Source: Paenibacillus phytorum (lineage in GTDB: Bacteria; Bacillota; Bacilli; Paenibacillales; NBRC-103111). From it: 64,000 nt of DNA. This document shows, one piece after another, positions 1-9,675 of the stretch (position 1 is the first letter of the stretch; every line of letters begins with the position of its first letter). The DNA is taken from NCBI RefSeq assembly GCF_013141715.1, contig NZ_WHOA01000023.1:124001-188000 (forward strand), written 5' to 3'. A program made the translations under genes and the position numbers. The notes beneath the pieces are model-generated. The model had not been told where the DNA came from and did not search any database. It worked only from the letters and a program-made list of their open reading frames with translations.

Positions 1-1
1 G

Positions 2-1855
2 AAAGTACTGAAGAATCGTGTGCGCTCCTATTTCACGGGGAGTCACAGTGCAAAGACGCAAAAACTAGTCAGCGAAATCCGCGACTTTGAATATATAATT
101 ACCTCCTCGAACATGGAGGCTTTGATTCTTGAGTGTAATCTGATTAAGCAGCATCATCCGCGGTACAACGTACTCTTGAAGGATGATAAGACGTTTCCAT
201 ACATCAAGATTACACATGAAGAGCAGCCGCGCCTAGAAGTCACGCGGCGGGTGTTTAAAGATAAGGGCAAGTACTTCGGCCCTTATCCGAATGCTTTTGC
301 TGCCCAGCAAACGAAGAAGCTGCTGGACCGGCTTTATCCACTGCGCAAGTGCAAGACGATGCCCGAGAAAGTATGCCTATACTATCATATCGGGCAGTGT
401 CTGGCGCCTTGCGAATTCGACGTAACCGCCGAGACGAACGAGCGGATGGTGCAAGAGATCAGCCGTTTCCTGAACGGGGGACACGACGTTATTAAGGAAG
501 AGCTGACGACCAAAATGCTGGCCGCAGCAGAGGAACTGAACTTCGAGCGCGCCAAGGAACTGCGCGATCATATCTTGAATATCGACGCCGTGATGGAGAA
601 ACAGAAGATCACGACGGCTGATGCGCTAGACCGCGATGTCTTCGGTTACGCGGTCGACAAGGGCTGGATGGCTGTGCACATCCAGTATATGCGGCAGGGC
701 AAGCTTATCGAGCGGCATGTCTCGTTATTTCCGTATTACGGTGATGAGTACAATGACTTTATCACCTACGTTACTCAGGTCTACAGCGACAATCCGGCGC
801 TGCCGAAGGAGATCTTCCTGCCGTCGATACCCGTACAGGTGGCTGTTACTCCCATGACGGGGTCCGAAGGAGAGGCCGATAAGCCTACAGCTGTACCTAC
901 AGATGTCATTGCCGAAGCTCCCGCTGAAGCCACAATTGACACCCCTGCGGAAATCCCTCCGGAAGTTGTGGCTCAAGTAGAGGCTGAAGAGAAGGATGTC
1001 CGCGAAGCACTGGAATCCTGGCTCAAGGTCAAGGTGCATATCCCGCAGCGAGGACTGAAGAAGCAAATGGTCGATATGGCCAAAGACAATGCCCGCAATG
1101 CGCTGGATGAGAAATTTCGCCTGGTGGAGCGCGATGAGCGTCGCACGACCAAAGCGGTCGAGAATCTTGGAGAATGGCTCGGGACGGGAACTATTCGCCG
1201 TATCGAAGCTTTCGATAACTCGAACATACAAGGGACGAACCCGGTTTCTGCGATGGTCGTCTTCGTGGACGGCAGGCCCGATCGTAAGGAGTACCGCAAG
1301 TACAAAGTCAAAACGGTCGTTGGCCCGGATGACTACGAAACAATGCGCGAGGTCATACGTCGGAGGTACGAGCGTGTACTTAAGGACAATCTCACGATGC
1401 CTGACCTGATTGTTGTGGACGGTGGGAAAGGGCAGATCTCAGCAGCCGTAGACGTACTTGAGAATGAATTAGGTCTGTTCATTCCGATCTGTGGACTCGT
1501 AAAAGATGCGAAGCACAAAACAGCGCAACTCATGATCGGAGATCCTGCAGAAGTTGTGCCATTGCCGCGTGACAGCCAGGAGTTTTACTTGCTGCAGCGG
1601 ATCCAAGACGAGGTTCACCGTTTCGCGATTACGTTCCACCGCGAAACAAGGGCGAAGTCAATGGTTGTTTCACAGCTGGACGCGATTCCCGGCATCGGGG
1701 AGAAACGCCGGAAGGCATTGCTTAAGCACTTTGGCTCCGTACGCAAAATAAAAGAGGCTGAAGTCCAAGACTTCAAGCCTCTGGGTATAGGTGAGAAATT
1801 AGCTAACGAAATTCTCAAAGCGCTTCAAGGCGAGGCGGCGGCTCCCCAGGAATAA
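2..1855 (+). CDS. uvrC: UvrABC excinuclease subunit C, 5'-truncated by window edge
   Basis: Subunit C of the nucleotide-excision repair nuclease, which cuts on both sides of a lesion marked by UvrA and UvrB. The frame is open to the left edge, so the start and most of the GIY-YIG nuclease lie outside; the visible part begins [11 protein letters not shown]. Counting from base 20, it holds the UVR helix pair near 157-195, the RNase H-like nuclease (DNSNIQG near 397, VVDGGKGQ near 464) and a C-terminal helix-hairpin-helix ([13 protein letters not shown]). Odd feature: residues of about 270-325 form an Ala/Pro/Glu-rich stretch between IFLP and KVHIPQRG, where I would expect only a short linker. 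The last 41 bases overlap the convergent protease gene. Confidence 0.97.
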   Translation, partial: KVLKNRVRSYFTGSHSAKTQKLVSEIRDFEYIITSSNMEALILECNLIKQHHPRYNVLLKDDKTFPYIKITHEEQPRLEVTRRVFKDKGKYFGPYPNAFAAQQTKKLLDRLYPLRKCKTMPEKVCLYYHIGQCLAPCEFDVTAETNERMVQEISRFLNGGHDVIKEELTTKMLAAAEELNFERAKELRDHILNIDAVMEKQKITTADALDRDVFGYAVDKGWMAVHIQYMRQGKLIERHVSLFPYYGDEYNDFITYVTQVYSDNPALPKEIFLPSIPVQVAVTPMTGSEGEADKPTAVPTDVIAEAPAEATIDTPAEIPPEVVAQVEAEEKDVREALESWLKVKVHIPQRGLKKQMVDMAKDNARNALDEKFRLVERDERRTTKAVENLGEWLGTGTIRRIEAFDNSNIQGTNPVSAMVVFVDGRPDRKEYRKYKVKTVVGPDDYETMREVIRRRYERVLKDNLTMPDLIVVDGGKGQISAAVDVLENELGLFIPICGLVKDAKHKTAQLMIGDPAEVVPLPRDSQEFYLLQRIQDEVHRFAITFHRETRAKSMVVSQLDAIPGIGEKRRKALLKHFGSVRKIKEAEVQDFKPLGIGEKLANEILKALQGEAAAPQE

Positions 1856-3449
1856 GGGGACCCCGCCTTTTTCCATGCAGCCAGGCTAGCAGCAAGCCAA
1901 TCAAACCAGGCAGCAGGATATAGAAAATGCCAGCAAGCACATCGCTTACATGTCCGAGGTAGAAGAGGGACATCCCCATGAGGATGCTGTCCATGCAGGC
2001 ATGAGCGAATACGGCGGTAATGAAACCGTACTTAAGGAAGACATAACCAAGAATAATGCCTATGATGGTGACCTCGATTAGCCGAGTATACACTGGATAA
2101 ATGGGATACTGAGTGTGACTGGCCGCCCAGATCACGCTGGGAATAACAATTGCAATAAAGTTTGAGCGAAACAGCTTCTTGAATAAAATGATGCCGAGCA
2201 GTCGGTAGGTCGCCTCTTCAGATATGGCAGCAACCCAAGCCATAAGAGGGAAGAAGCGAGGTTCTACCATATTAAGAACTGAATCGGACGGATCGTTCAC
2301 AGCCCAAACATCAAAATTTACTTCACCTGTGTAAAAGAGCACCTGCTGAACGCCTAAGATGAAGAGAGCAAGCAAATAGCCGCGCCCCATGCCGTTATAA
2401 ATCTCAGTCCCAAATGATGATTCTTTCCAAGCCGGCCATTTCCGCGCTCCGATTGAATTCCACAATCCGTTACCTGCTACTAAAGCTAGGTAGAGAGATA
2501 TGCCGAGGAGCACAGTCACTACATTCATGAAAATAATAGCTGCCCATGTTGCGAATTCATCGTTCAGAGCTCCACTCATAGACCTAAAAGCAGGGTACAT
2601 ATTAAAATTGTTGGTGATATAAATGGCTAAGAAAATGGCTGTCAAAAGCAGCCCTCTACTGAATTTCATATGTTTTCTATAGATGATGGCGAATACAATC
2701 GCGGCAATGGTCATGATGAGTGTGAAGCCCATGGAAATCCAAGTCATGATAGATGCGGAGCGATCCTGCTGATCGATCCAGATTTGATGCGACGCCGGTA
2801 AGCTGAAGAGCACGTTATAACCGGTCAGATTTTTATCATCGAAATCAACTCGAACCTGTAACTTTGCTTCGCCTAGCGGTTTCGTTTGCTTTTCATAAAA
2901 TAAGGTTGTTCCATGCGCTCGCTCGTCTTCGGCGGTCCGTTTATCTATGGGTGCGAAGTCATCCGGCTCAAATCCTTGCTTCCGAATTTCCTGCTTGGCC
3001 AAAATGTCTGCTTTCTGCTTACTGATGATTGCCTGATCGGAGGGATTTTGCGTTTCACGCCATCCAATAACGGATGCATTCGTGTAATTAATCTCAACTT
3101 CAAACTTACGGCTGGTCTTGGTATCTTCTACGCTTACTTGATAGTAATCAATGGGGTAACGCTCCCCATAGTCCTTCATATAAGCTTCTAACAAATGCTC
3201 CTTTTGCAAATAACCGCTGCGATCCTTCTTGGATTGATAAACAACAAAGGTTTGCGGGTTATGCACATCGTAACGCTCACTTACAAATTGAGCTGCGCGA
3301 TCCGCAGCCTGCTGCTTCGTAATTGATGGATTGTCTGCTGCCGGCGGTTCTTCGGCCTGAAGTCCGTACAATGCGGATATTCCCAAGTAAAGGGCTACTC
3401 CAATGCATGCAAGGAAGAGGAGAAAACGATTTAATTTTGGCCTGATCAT
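1815..3449 (-). CDS. CPBP-family intramembrane metalloprotease with large extracytoplasmic domain
   Basis: Membrane protein of 544 residues. A single N-terminal membrane segment is followed by about 200 soluble residues, likely outside the membrane, then by a block of hydrophobic helices. The CPBP (Abi/Rce1-like) signature is present: EEATYR at 411-416, His445 in WAASH, and HACMD at 483-487. These match the expected metal-binding and catalytic motifs. Family members process prenylated proteins or bacteriocin-related peptides, but the substrate here is unknown. It is monocistronic. Its 3' end overlaps uvrC tail to tail by 41 bp, so the C-terminal tail ([14 protein letters not shown]) is shared DNA and probably dispensable. 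Confidence 0.85.
   Translation of the reverse strand: MIRPKLNRFLLFLACIGVALYLGISALYGLQAEEPPAADNPSITKQQAADRAAQFVSERYDVHNPQTFVVYQSKKDRSGYLQKEHLLEAYMKDYGERYPIDYYQVSVEDTKTSRKFEVEINYTNASVIGWRETQNPSDQAIISKQKADILAKQEIRKQGFEPDDFAPIDKRTAEDERAHGTTLFYEKQTKPLGEAKLQVRVDFDDKNLTGYNVLFSLPASHQIWIDQQDRSASIMTWISMGFTLIMTIAAIVFAIIYRKHMKFSRGLLLTAIFLAIYITNNFNMYPAFRSMSGALNDEFATWAAIIFMNVVTVLLGISLYLALVAGNGLWNSIGARKWPAWKESSFGTEIYNGMGRGYLLALFILGVQQVLFYTGEVNFDVWAVNDPSDSVLNMVEPRFFPLMAWVAAISEEATYRLLGIILFKKLFRSNFIAIVIPSVIWAASHTQYPIYPVYTRLIEVTIIGIILGYVFLKYGFITAVFAHACMDSILMGMSLFYLGHVSDVLAGIFYILLPGLIGLLLAWLHGKRRGPLIPGEPPPRLEAL
1828..1875 (+). terminator. Intrinsic terminator at the uvrC end
   Basis: AAGGCG pairs with CGCCTT around an inner TCCCC/GGGGA hairpin, followed by a T run. 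It starts inside the last codons of uvrC and covers the last codons of the convergent protease gene. Confidence 0.6.
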
Positions 3450-3659
3450 AGTGAGTTCCCTTCTACATTCTCGATTCTGAAATCACATCTTTCACGTTAT
3501 CATAGTTTAAAAAGAAAGCCAATTTAGTGGTAAAGAATTAAAAACAATTATATAATACCTATCAATTGGGTAACGTTCGGAATTTCTAAATAATAACGGG
3601 GGAACCCTACTGTTAACATTGGAAATCCTTATCTCTTTATTGTAAACACAGGAGGCACT

Positions 3660-5012
3660 ATGATTAAAAAAATCAATATTTGGCGACTGACGCCTCCACA
3701 AATTCTCGTTCTCGGATTTGCTGCTATTATTTTCTTAGGAGCAGGTCTTTTGACGCTTCCCTTTGCTTCGGCAACGGGACATTCGATTGCTTTTATTGAT
3801 GCGCTGTTTACAGCAACTTCGGCAACATGTGTGACTGGTTTGGTCGTAGTGGATACTGGGAGTACCTACACCATGTTTGGTCAGATCGTCATCGTGAGCT
3901 TGATTCAAGTTGGTGGATTGGGGTTCATGACGATGTCGACTTTAATTGCTTTTGCCTTTCGTAAAAAAATCACACTAAAAGAACGACTAGTTCTGCAAGA
4001 GGCTTTTAACCAAAGTAGTATGGAAGGTATCGTCCGACTTATCCGTAGAGTTATTATTTATTCATTAACGATTGAAGCTATTGCAGCAGTTATTTTGACG
4101 ATTCGTTGGTCATTTGATATGGATGTTGCTCAAGCCCTTTATTTCGGAATCTGGCATGCGATATCGATGTTTAATAACGCTGGTTTCGATTTATTTGGAA
4201 CTGTCGATGCACCATTTGTTTCCTTTACAGCCTATGCCGACGATTTCGTTGTAAACTTTGTTGTAATGGCGCTGATTGTGCTTGGGGGTATTGGATTTAT
4301 TGTTATGTCCGATGTGATGGATTTCCGTAACAAGAAGAAGCTTTCCCTGCATTCCAAAGTTGTACTTAGCATGTCAGGTTTTCTTATTCTTTTGGGAGCC
4401 ATTATCATCTTTATATTCGAATATTCCAATATCAGAACCATGGGGTCGCTTGATTTTAGTGGCAAAATATTAGCTTCCTTCTTTCAATCGATCGCACCAC
4501 GTACGGCTGGTCCGAATACGGTAGATATTGGAGCTCTTCGTCAAGCAACTCAATTTTTTATTATCATCCTAATGTTTATTGGTGCATCTCCTGGCTCTAC
4601 AGGGGGCGGTATCAAAACAACCACATTTACGATTCTTATTAGCGCTATCATTACCATGATTCGTGGGAAAGAAGACATTGTTATTTATCGTTATCGCTTG
4701 GCGAAAGACCGCATTCTCAAAGCAATTACATTAACGATGATGGCATTATTTCTGGTTATCTTAGTGACAATGCTCTTATCGACAACAGAGGATTCACAGT
4801 TTTTGAAAATTTTGTTTGAAGTAACTTCAGCTTTTGGTACTGTAGGTCTTTCTATGGGACTCACCCCCGATCTAACGACATTTGGCAAAGTTCTCATTAG
4901 TATGACGATGTTTGCAGGAAGATTAGGAACCATCACGCTAGCTTATGCCCTACAGCCGAAGCAAGAGAAAGAATTATATAGATACCCAGAGGGTAAAATC
5001 ACGATTGGATAA
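3660..5012 (+). CDS. TrkH/KtrB-like potassium transporter membrane subunit
   Basis: Ion-conducting subunit of a Trk/Ktr potassium uptake system in the cell membrane, 450 residues. The four pore-loop signatures are in order: CVTGL, NAGF, RTAG and GTVG. These supply the selectivity-filter glycines of this superfamily. The start is set by AGGAGG seven bases upstream. The partner gate gene follows after 14 bp, and an antiporter gene after that, so the three form one operon for potassium uptake and release. KtrB and KtrD orthologues cannot be told apart by eye. The leader of about 100 bases contains GGGGGAACC and GGAAATCC, discussed as a possible c-di-AMP riboswitch remnant. Confidence 0.93.
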   Translation: MIKKINIWRLTPPQILVLGFAAIIFLGAGLLTLPFASATGHSIAFIDALFTATSATCVTGLVVVDTGSTYTMFGQIVIVSLIQVGGLGFMTMSTLIAFAFRKKITLKERLVLQEAFNQSSMEGIVRLIRRVIIYSLTIEAIAAVILTIRWSFDMDVAQALYFGIWHAISMFNNAGFDLFGTVDAPFVSFTAYADDFVVNFVVMALIVLGGIGFIVMSDVMDFRNKKKLSLHSKVVLSMSGFLILLGAIIIFIFEYSNIRTMGSLDFSGKILASFFQSIAPRTAGPNTVDIGALRQATQFFIIILMFIGASPGSTGGGIKTTTFTILISAIITMIRGKEDIVIYRYRLAKDRILKAITLTMMALFLVILVTMLLSTTEDSQFLKILFEVTSAFGTVGLSMGLTPDLTTFGKVLISMTMFAGRLGTITLAYALQPKQEKELYRYPEGKITIG

Positions 5013-5026
5013 GGGGAACTAGGAAT

Positions 5027-5689
5027 ATGAAAAAAAATCAATATGTCGTAATCGGGCTGGGTCGTTTTGGGGCCAGTATTTCCAAAGAACTCATAAAGCT
5101 TGGTTATGAAGTGTTGGGTATTGATAAAGATGAAGAAGTCGTAGATGAGCTGAGTTCTGTGCTTACCCATACCGTAGTAGCGGATGCGACGGATGAAGAA
5201 GTATTGAAATCATTAGGCGTACGAAATTTCGACTGCGCTGTTGTAGCCATTGGAGATGATATTCAATCGAGTATCCTAGCGGCCATTGTTCTTAAAGATT
5301 TGGGGATTAAGAAGGTTGTCGCTAAGGCATTGTCCGAATTGCATGGGAAAGTACTGAATAAGCTTGGTGTTGACCGTGTGATTTATCCAGAGAGAGACAT
5401 GGGAATTCGTGTTGCACATCAACTGGTATCACCTAACCTTCTGGACTATATTGAGATTTCCAAAGAGTATACGATCGTGGAATTATCTGTCCCTAAGAAT
5501 CTATGTGGCTTTGCTCTCAGAGAGCTGGACCCTCGTGCTAAGTATGGCTGCAGCATTGTGGCTATCAATAAACAAAATGGGATTATCATTGCACCTACAG
5601 CGGGTGATGTCGTGAATGAGAATGATGTGATGGTCATCATCGGAACCAATAATCAAATTGATAAATTTGAAAGTGAAGTCATCGGGTAA
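5027..5689 (+). CDS. TrkA/KtrA-like RCK gating subunit
   Basis: Cytoplasmic regulatory ring subunit of the potassium transporter encoded just upstream, 220 residues. The N-terminal RCK_N Rossmann fold is clear (IGLGRFGAS, then LGIDKDEE with the acidic end of the second strand), so it should bind NAD(H) or ATP/ADP. The C-terminal part (about 135-215) matches an RCK_C (TrkA_C) domain, which in KtrA/KtrC-type proteins can bind c-di-AMP. The ribosome site is AAGGGGA before ATG. The stop codon overlaps the next start by one base (TAATG), which indicates translational coupling to the antiporter. Confidence 0.93.
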   Translation: MKKNQYVVIGLGRFGASISKELIKLGYEVLGIDKDEEVVDELSSVLTHTVVADATDEEVLKSLGVRNFDCAVVAIGDDIQSSILAAIVLKDLGIKKVVAKALSELHGKVLNKLGVDRVIYPERDMGIRVAHQLVSPNLLDYIEISKEYTIVELSVPKNLCGFALRELDPRAKYGCSIVAINKQNGIIIAPTAGDVVNENDVMVIIGTNNQIDKFESEVIG

Positions 5690-6939
5690 TGGAAAATACA
5701 ACCTCGATCCTAATTGAACATGTTATCATTTTACTCGTACTGATTTTTGGATTGGGCATGATATCTGGGAAAACAGCGCAATGGTTGAAACTTCCTGACG
5801 TTGCTCTATTTCTCATAGCAGGTATGTTGGTGGGACAAGCCTTTCATTGGATTACCGAATCCAGCACATCTTTTACAAATCAATTCATCCTTGTCATTGG
5901 CTCTACCTTAATCCTCTTCGATGGAGGTCGCAATATCAGACTTTCAGGTCTTCGCAAGGTATGGCTTACTGTAAGTTTACTCAGCGTTCCTGGCGTTCTT
6001 ATCACATGCGGTGCAGTGGCAGTAGTCGCTCATTTGCTGCTGGATTTACCTTGGCTTTATGCGCTATTACTGGGAGCGATTATTGCTTCAACAGATCCTG
6101 CAACCCTGATCCCAGTGTTTAAACAAGTGAAGATACGTCCGAAAGTGCGTGAAACGGTTGAAAGTGAATCTGCTTTTAATGACGCGACGGCTTCGATTCT
6201 AACTTTTTCTTTATTAGCCATTATACTCGGCACACAAGAGGTTTCTGTTGCTTCGGGTGTCATTGATTTTGTGAAGACAGCACTGGGTGGGCTGCTAGTT
6301 GGAGCGGTAATTGGTTATGTAATGACGTTCCTGACGGCTCATTTGAAGCTGGGTCATCTAAGAGACTACGCAACGATAGCGATGGTTGTGACTTCACTTG
6401 GTGCTTATATCGCGGGAGAAGCAATAGGTGTAAGCGGTTTTATGGCAACCTTTACAGCAGGATTGATCTGGGGGAATGCGGGTACTTTTAAGCTGGAAAT
6501 GAATGATAAACAGCTTGAAATGGAGCATTTTTCAGAAAATATTACGGTCATCATGCGCATGCTCATTTTCATCTTACTAGGCAGTCAAGTGAACTTCCCA
6601 TTAATTCTTGAGCATTTCTGGACAAGCTTAGGTGTTATCTTTGTATTTATGTTTATCGCGCGCCCACTTACGGTTCTAATCTGTACTTGGCCGGATCGTA
6701 AAGCGAAGTGGAAACGAAATGAAATTCTGTTCATGTTCTGGGTTCGAGAGACAGGTGTTATACCCGCGGCGTTATCCGGTATGGTAGCTGGGATGGGCGT
6801 TCAGCACAGTGATCTTATTGCCAGCGTTACGTTCATGGCCGTGCTTATAACTATTTTGTTTCAAGCAAGTACAACTGCTTATGTGGCGCGTAAACTGGGT
6901 CTTGAAATAAAGCCCGACGATCCCGACAACCATGATTAA
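5689..6939 (+). CDS. CPA1-type cation:proton antiporter
   Basis: Membrane antiporter of 416 residues with about 12 hydrophobic segments. STDPATLIPVF and ESESAFNDATAS carry the Asn164-Asp165 pair typical of electroneutral CPA1 (NhaP-like) exchangers. It has no soluble C-terminal RCK domain of its own. The coupling to a TrkA-like gate and TrkH-like pore suggests a potassium/proton exchange role, with the adjacent gate possibly shared; that is inference. Sodium/proton exchange is the alternative. Translation starts at the TAATG overlap with the preceding gene. Confidence 0.88.
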   Translation: MENTTSILIEHVIILLVLIFGLGMISGKTAQWLKLPDVALFLIAGMLVGQAFHWITESSTSFTNQFILVIGSTLILFDGGRNIRLSGLRKVWLTVSLLSVPGVLITCGAVAVVAHLLLDLPWLYALLLGAIIASTDPATLIPVFKQVKIRPKVRETVESESAFNDATASILTFSLLAIILGTQEVSVASGVIDFVKTALGGLLVGAVIGYVMTFLTAHLKLGHLRDYATIAMVVTSLGAYIAGEAIGVSGFMATFTAGLIWGNAGTFKLEMNDKQLEMEHFSENITVIMRMLIFILLGSQVNFPLILEHFWTSLGVIFVFMFIARPLTVLICTWPDRKAKWKRNEILFMFWVRETGVIPAALSGMVAGMGVQHSDLIASVTFMAVLITILFQASTTAYVARKLGLEIKPDDPDNHD

Positions 6940-7032
6940 AATAAATTTCTTTGATCACCATTGGACTATTCAATTAATAAATTTGCGAGTACATATACAA
7001 CAAGAGAATTTTTAACTGAAGGTGGACTCCCC

Positions 7033-7770
7033 ATGTATAAGGTATTAATAATTGAAGACGATGCCATGATCGGCGATATGGTCACTATGTATTTAAGTGA
7101 AGAAGGCTTTCATGTCATAAGAAAGGCGAATGGGGCGGAAGGCATTGCAGCTGTCTCCCCGTTTGATCCAGATGTCATTTTGCTTGACCTGATGCTGCCT
7201 GATATGGACGGTCTTGCATTATGCAGACAAGTTCGGGAAACCTCAAAAATACCTATTATGATCGTCTCGATGAAAAGTAAAGTTGTTGAACGAGTTAACG
7301 CGCTAGGGGCAGGTGCGGATGACTATATGTGTAAACCGTTCAGTATGCATGAGATGAGTGCGAGAGTTCACGCTCTCATTCGGCGCTCCAACTTATATTT
7401 GAAATCGAGTGTGAATACTCGTCAAGTAACGGAAGCAGCAGGAGGATCAACAACTGCAGTATTAGAGGCAGTCTTGGATATCGATAAGAAGATTACCCTC
7501 AATCCGAATACGCGCTCTATGCGTGTTCATGGTGTTTTAGTGGAAACGACTTATTCGGAATTCGAAATTATGAAATGCTTCGTGAATCATCCAGGTCGTG
7601 TATATAGCCGAGAAGATTTACTGCAAACGGTTCGCGGATTTGACTGTTTAGTTACGGATCGGGCCATTGATGTACATATTGCTAACCTTCGTAAAAAGAT
7701 CGAGGACAATCCCAAAGAGCCCAAGTGGATTCGGACGGTTTGGGGTGTAGGCTACAAATTTGTATATTAG
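7033..7770 (+). CDS. OmpR/PhoB-family response regulator, no adjacent kinase
   Basis: DNA-binding response regulator of 245 residues. The receiver domain (about 1-118) has the acidic pair EDD near the N-terminus and phospho-acceptor Asp52 in ILLDLMLP. The C-terminal winged helix ends in RTVWGVGYKFVY. I place the start at ATG 7033, behind AAGGTGG; an upstream in-frame TTG would add 24 residues without a ribosome site. No histidine kinase is next to it. It sits 93 bp after the antiporter gene and may respond to ion or turgor state (inference). It closely resembles the regulator at 42432-43136, including Asp52 and the same C-terminal wing. Confidence 0.92.
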   Translation: MYKVLIIEDDAMIGDMVTMYLSEEGFHVIRKANGAEGIAAVSPFDPDVILLDLMLPDMDGLALCRQVRETSKIPIMIVSMKSKVVERVNALGAGADDYMCKPFSMHEMSARVHALIRRSNLYLKSSVNTRQVTEAAGGSTTAVLEAVLDIDKKITLNPNTRSMRVHGVLVETTYSEFEIMKCFVNHPGRVYSREDLLQTVRGFDCLVTDRAIDVHIANLRKKIEDNPKEPKWIRTVWGVGYKFVY

Positions 7771-7776
7771 AAAAAG

Positions 7777-7828
7777 AACCTCTAGCCTCAGCACCTTCTA
7801 GGATGCGTGGCATAGAGGTTTTATTTTT
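7777..7828. terminator. Bidirectional terminator between convergent regulator genes
   Basis: AACCTCTA (7777-7784) pairs with TAGAGGTT (7813-7820), with T-rich runs outside both arms. It lies between the OmpR-type gene and the LysR gene, which ends in its right flank. Confidence 0.65.
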
Positions 7829-8717
7829 GCTTGGCGAAGTAATTGATCGCTTGAGTTATAAACTTCATAGACGCCATATTATCCGCTGTATGGTCGGAGT
7901 AAATGAGGGAAGTCGTTCGTTTCGTCTGTTCTAACTCGACCAGATTCCGCAAAATCAATTCATTATTACGAATTAAATCTTCACGTAAATAGGATCTTGG
8001 AAGCAAGGTTGCCGTTTTACAGGTTGAAACGAGTCGGATGATGGCTTCGAAGGAGTCGATCTCCATTTGTACATTGGGTAATATGGTATAACGGTTGAAC
8101 AGCTCATCCATCAAAATGCGATACCAAGTTCCTTTGGAGAAGAGGATCATGGGCAATTCATTTAAATTGTTCATTGTGATGGTGGTGCGATCGATAAGAG
8201 GATGCCCTAGAGGAAGTACCAGACATAAGTGATCATCGAATAAAGGTTCACAATGAAGGCTGGAAGCATTAATCTGGGAAGCAACGATGCCGATATCCAC
8301 TTTGTTTTCTTTCGCCATGGTAACGATCTCGTGCGTCTTCCCCGTAAGCAGCTTAATTTCTGTCAGTGGGTAATCCTGTAAGTAATCTGTGATGAGATCG
8401 GGGAGCGTTGTTTGCAGCGTTGTCAGGCTTGCTCCTATGGTAATCGAAGTGTGGCTGCCCGCTGCTTTGTAGGTTTGGATCGCTTGCTTGAACTTGCGCT
8501 CTAGATGACGTAGCTCCAAGGCATGGTCATAGCAAATTTGACCGACTTTGGTCAGCTCCAGCCTTTTCCCTTTGCGGATAAAGAGTTCAACGCCCAGCTC
8601 TTCCTCTAGCTTCATTATTTTGCGAGAGAGAGCAGGTTGAGAAATGTTTAATAGCTGAGATGCTTTATTGAGGCTTACTTGTTCGACAACTACAGCGAAT
8701 ACATCCAAAAGTTCCAT
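7821..8717 (-). CDS. LysR-family transcriptional regulator divergent from sdhCAB
   Basis: LysR-type regulator of 298 residues. The N-terminal winged helix-turn-helix reads NKASQLLNISQPALSRKI (about 16-35), followed by the linker helix and a two-lobed effector-binding domain. The start is ATG 8717, with AAGGAG eleven bases upstream; a longer frame lacks a ribosome site. It is transcribed away from sdhC, sharing a 288-bp intergenic region. LysR proteins usually act on the divergent neighbour, so control of succinate dehydrogenase is a reasonable inference. The effector is unknown. Confidence 0.9.
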   Translation of the reverse strand: MELLDVFAVVVEQVSLNKASQLLNISQPALSRKIMKLEEELGVELFIRKGKRLELTKVGQICYDHALELRHLERKFKQAIQTYKAAGSHTSITIGASLTTLQTTLPDLITDYLQDYPLTEIKLLTGKTHEIVTMAKENKVDIGIVASQINASSLHCEPLFDDHLCLVLPLGHPLIDRTTITMNNLNELPMILFSKGTWYRILMDELFNRYTILPNVQMEIDSFEAIIRLVSTCKTATLLPRSYLREDLIRNNELILRNLVELEQTKRTTSLIYSDHTADNMASMKFITQAINYFAKQK

Positions 8718-8900
8718 GCTTCTATCGACTCCTTTTGCACTTAGCATATGTGTTAAAGTTATAAGTGTATATAAAAAAACGGCACTTCCATTATAAGCGT
8801 GAAAGAGGTACGATGTACATGTCACTTTTTATTCACATTTGTTGGACTTAGGTGTATAATCATTCACTGATTTGGCAAAATAGGCGTGGATGATTATGGG

Positions 8901-8929
8901 TTGACGCTCGTTTGCGGCGAGAGTACAAT
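8901..8929 (+). promoter_or_regulatory. Sigma-A-type promoter of sdhCAB
   Basis: TTGACG at 8901-8906 and TACAAT at 8924-8929 are separated by 17 bp. The predicted start lies about 70 bases before the sdhC start codon. It is in the intergenic region shared with the LysR gene. Confidence 0.65.
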
Positions 8930-9005
8930 GATATGTGGCTTGTCTTGTCTGATAATGTCGGATAAATGATGAATGAATTTTTATGAGGGGGGAATTGGTT
9001 CAATT

Positions 9006-9659
9006 ATGGGTAATTCGTATTACTTTCGAAAGATCCACTCTTTGCTTGGCGTAATTCCTGTGGGCTTCTTTCTTATTGAGCATTTGCTCACGAACTATGA
9101 AGCAACAAAAGGACCAGGCGCGTTCGTGGACCAAATTAACTGGTTAAATGGCTTGCCATTGGTGCTGTTTCTAGAAATCTTCGGAATCTGGATACCGCTT
9201 CTTTACCATGCGGTATATGGCCTGTATGTAGCGTATCAAGCGCGCAACAACGTGTCGCAGTATGGTTACTTCCGTAATCAAATGTTCATGCTTCAACGTG
9301 TAACTGGTGTGATTACATTCTTGTTCGTTGCTTGGCATTTCTTCGAGACCCGCTTGCAGGTTGCATTCGGTAACGTAGCGCATGAAGAGCTTGGCCGGAC
9401 GATGCATGATATCGCGACGAACCCGGTTATGTTTACAATCTATGTCATCGGTACACTTTCCGCAGCATTCCATTTCTGTAACGGCATGTGGTCGTTCTTG
9501 GTTAGCTGGGGAATTACAATTGGACCGCGCGCGCAGCGCTTTTCATCCATCATCTGGATGGCTTTGTTCGTTGTCATGGCTGTGATGTTTATTATGTCTT
9601 TGACTGCATTTACAGATACGCAATTTCAGCTTCCGGTAGAAGCGCATACGGGGAAATAA
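9006..9659 (+). CDS. sdhC: Succinate dehydrogenase cytochrome b558 subunit
   Basis: Membrane anchor of respiratory complex II that binds heme b and passes electrons to menaquinone; 217 residues with five hydrophobic helices. Histidines suited to heme ligation appear in RKIHSLLG, LIEHLL, LYHAVYG, AWHFFE and AFHFCNG, the pattern of the B. subtilis di-heme subunit. I start at ATG 9006 (MGNSYYFRKIHS) behind GGGGGGA, because SdhC homologues begin just before the YFR.LHSLLG motif. First gene of sdhCAB, with sdhA 16 bp downstream. Confidence 0.96.
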   Translation: MGNSYYFRKIHSLLGVIPVGFFLIEHLLTNYEATKGPGAFVDQINWLNGLPLVLFLEIFGIWIPLLYHAVYGLYVAYQARNNVSQYGYFRNQMFMLQRVTGVITFLFVAWHFFETRLQVAFGNVAHEELGRTMHDIATNPVMFTIYVIGTLSAAFHFCNGMWSFLVSWGITIGPRAQRFSSIIWMALFVVMAVMFIMSLTAFTDTQFQLPVEAHTGK

Positions 9660-9675
9660 GGGAGGGTGAACAGAA

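Noticed and set aside
2..60. uvrC as a truncated pseudogene
   Set aside because: The frame continues to the left edge with conserved residues, so the missing N-terminus lies outside the window.
725..1231. A 168-residue frame antisense to uvrC
   Set aside because: Typical antisense shadow; no start signal and the uvrC strand is conserved.
6961..7032. A 24-residue N-terminal extension of the first response regulator from TTG
   Set aside because: No ribosome site, and the receiver fold begins exactly at the ATG at 7033.
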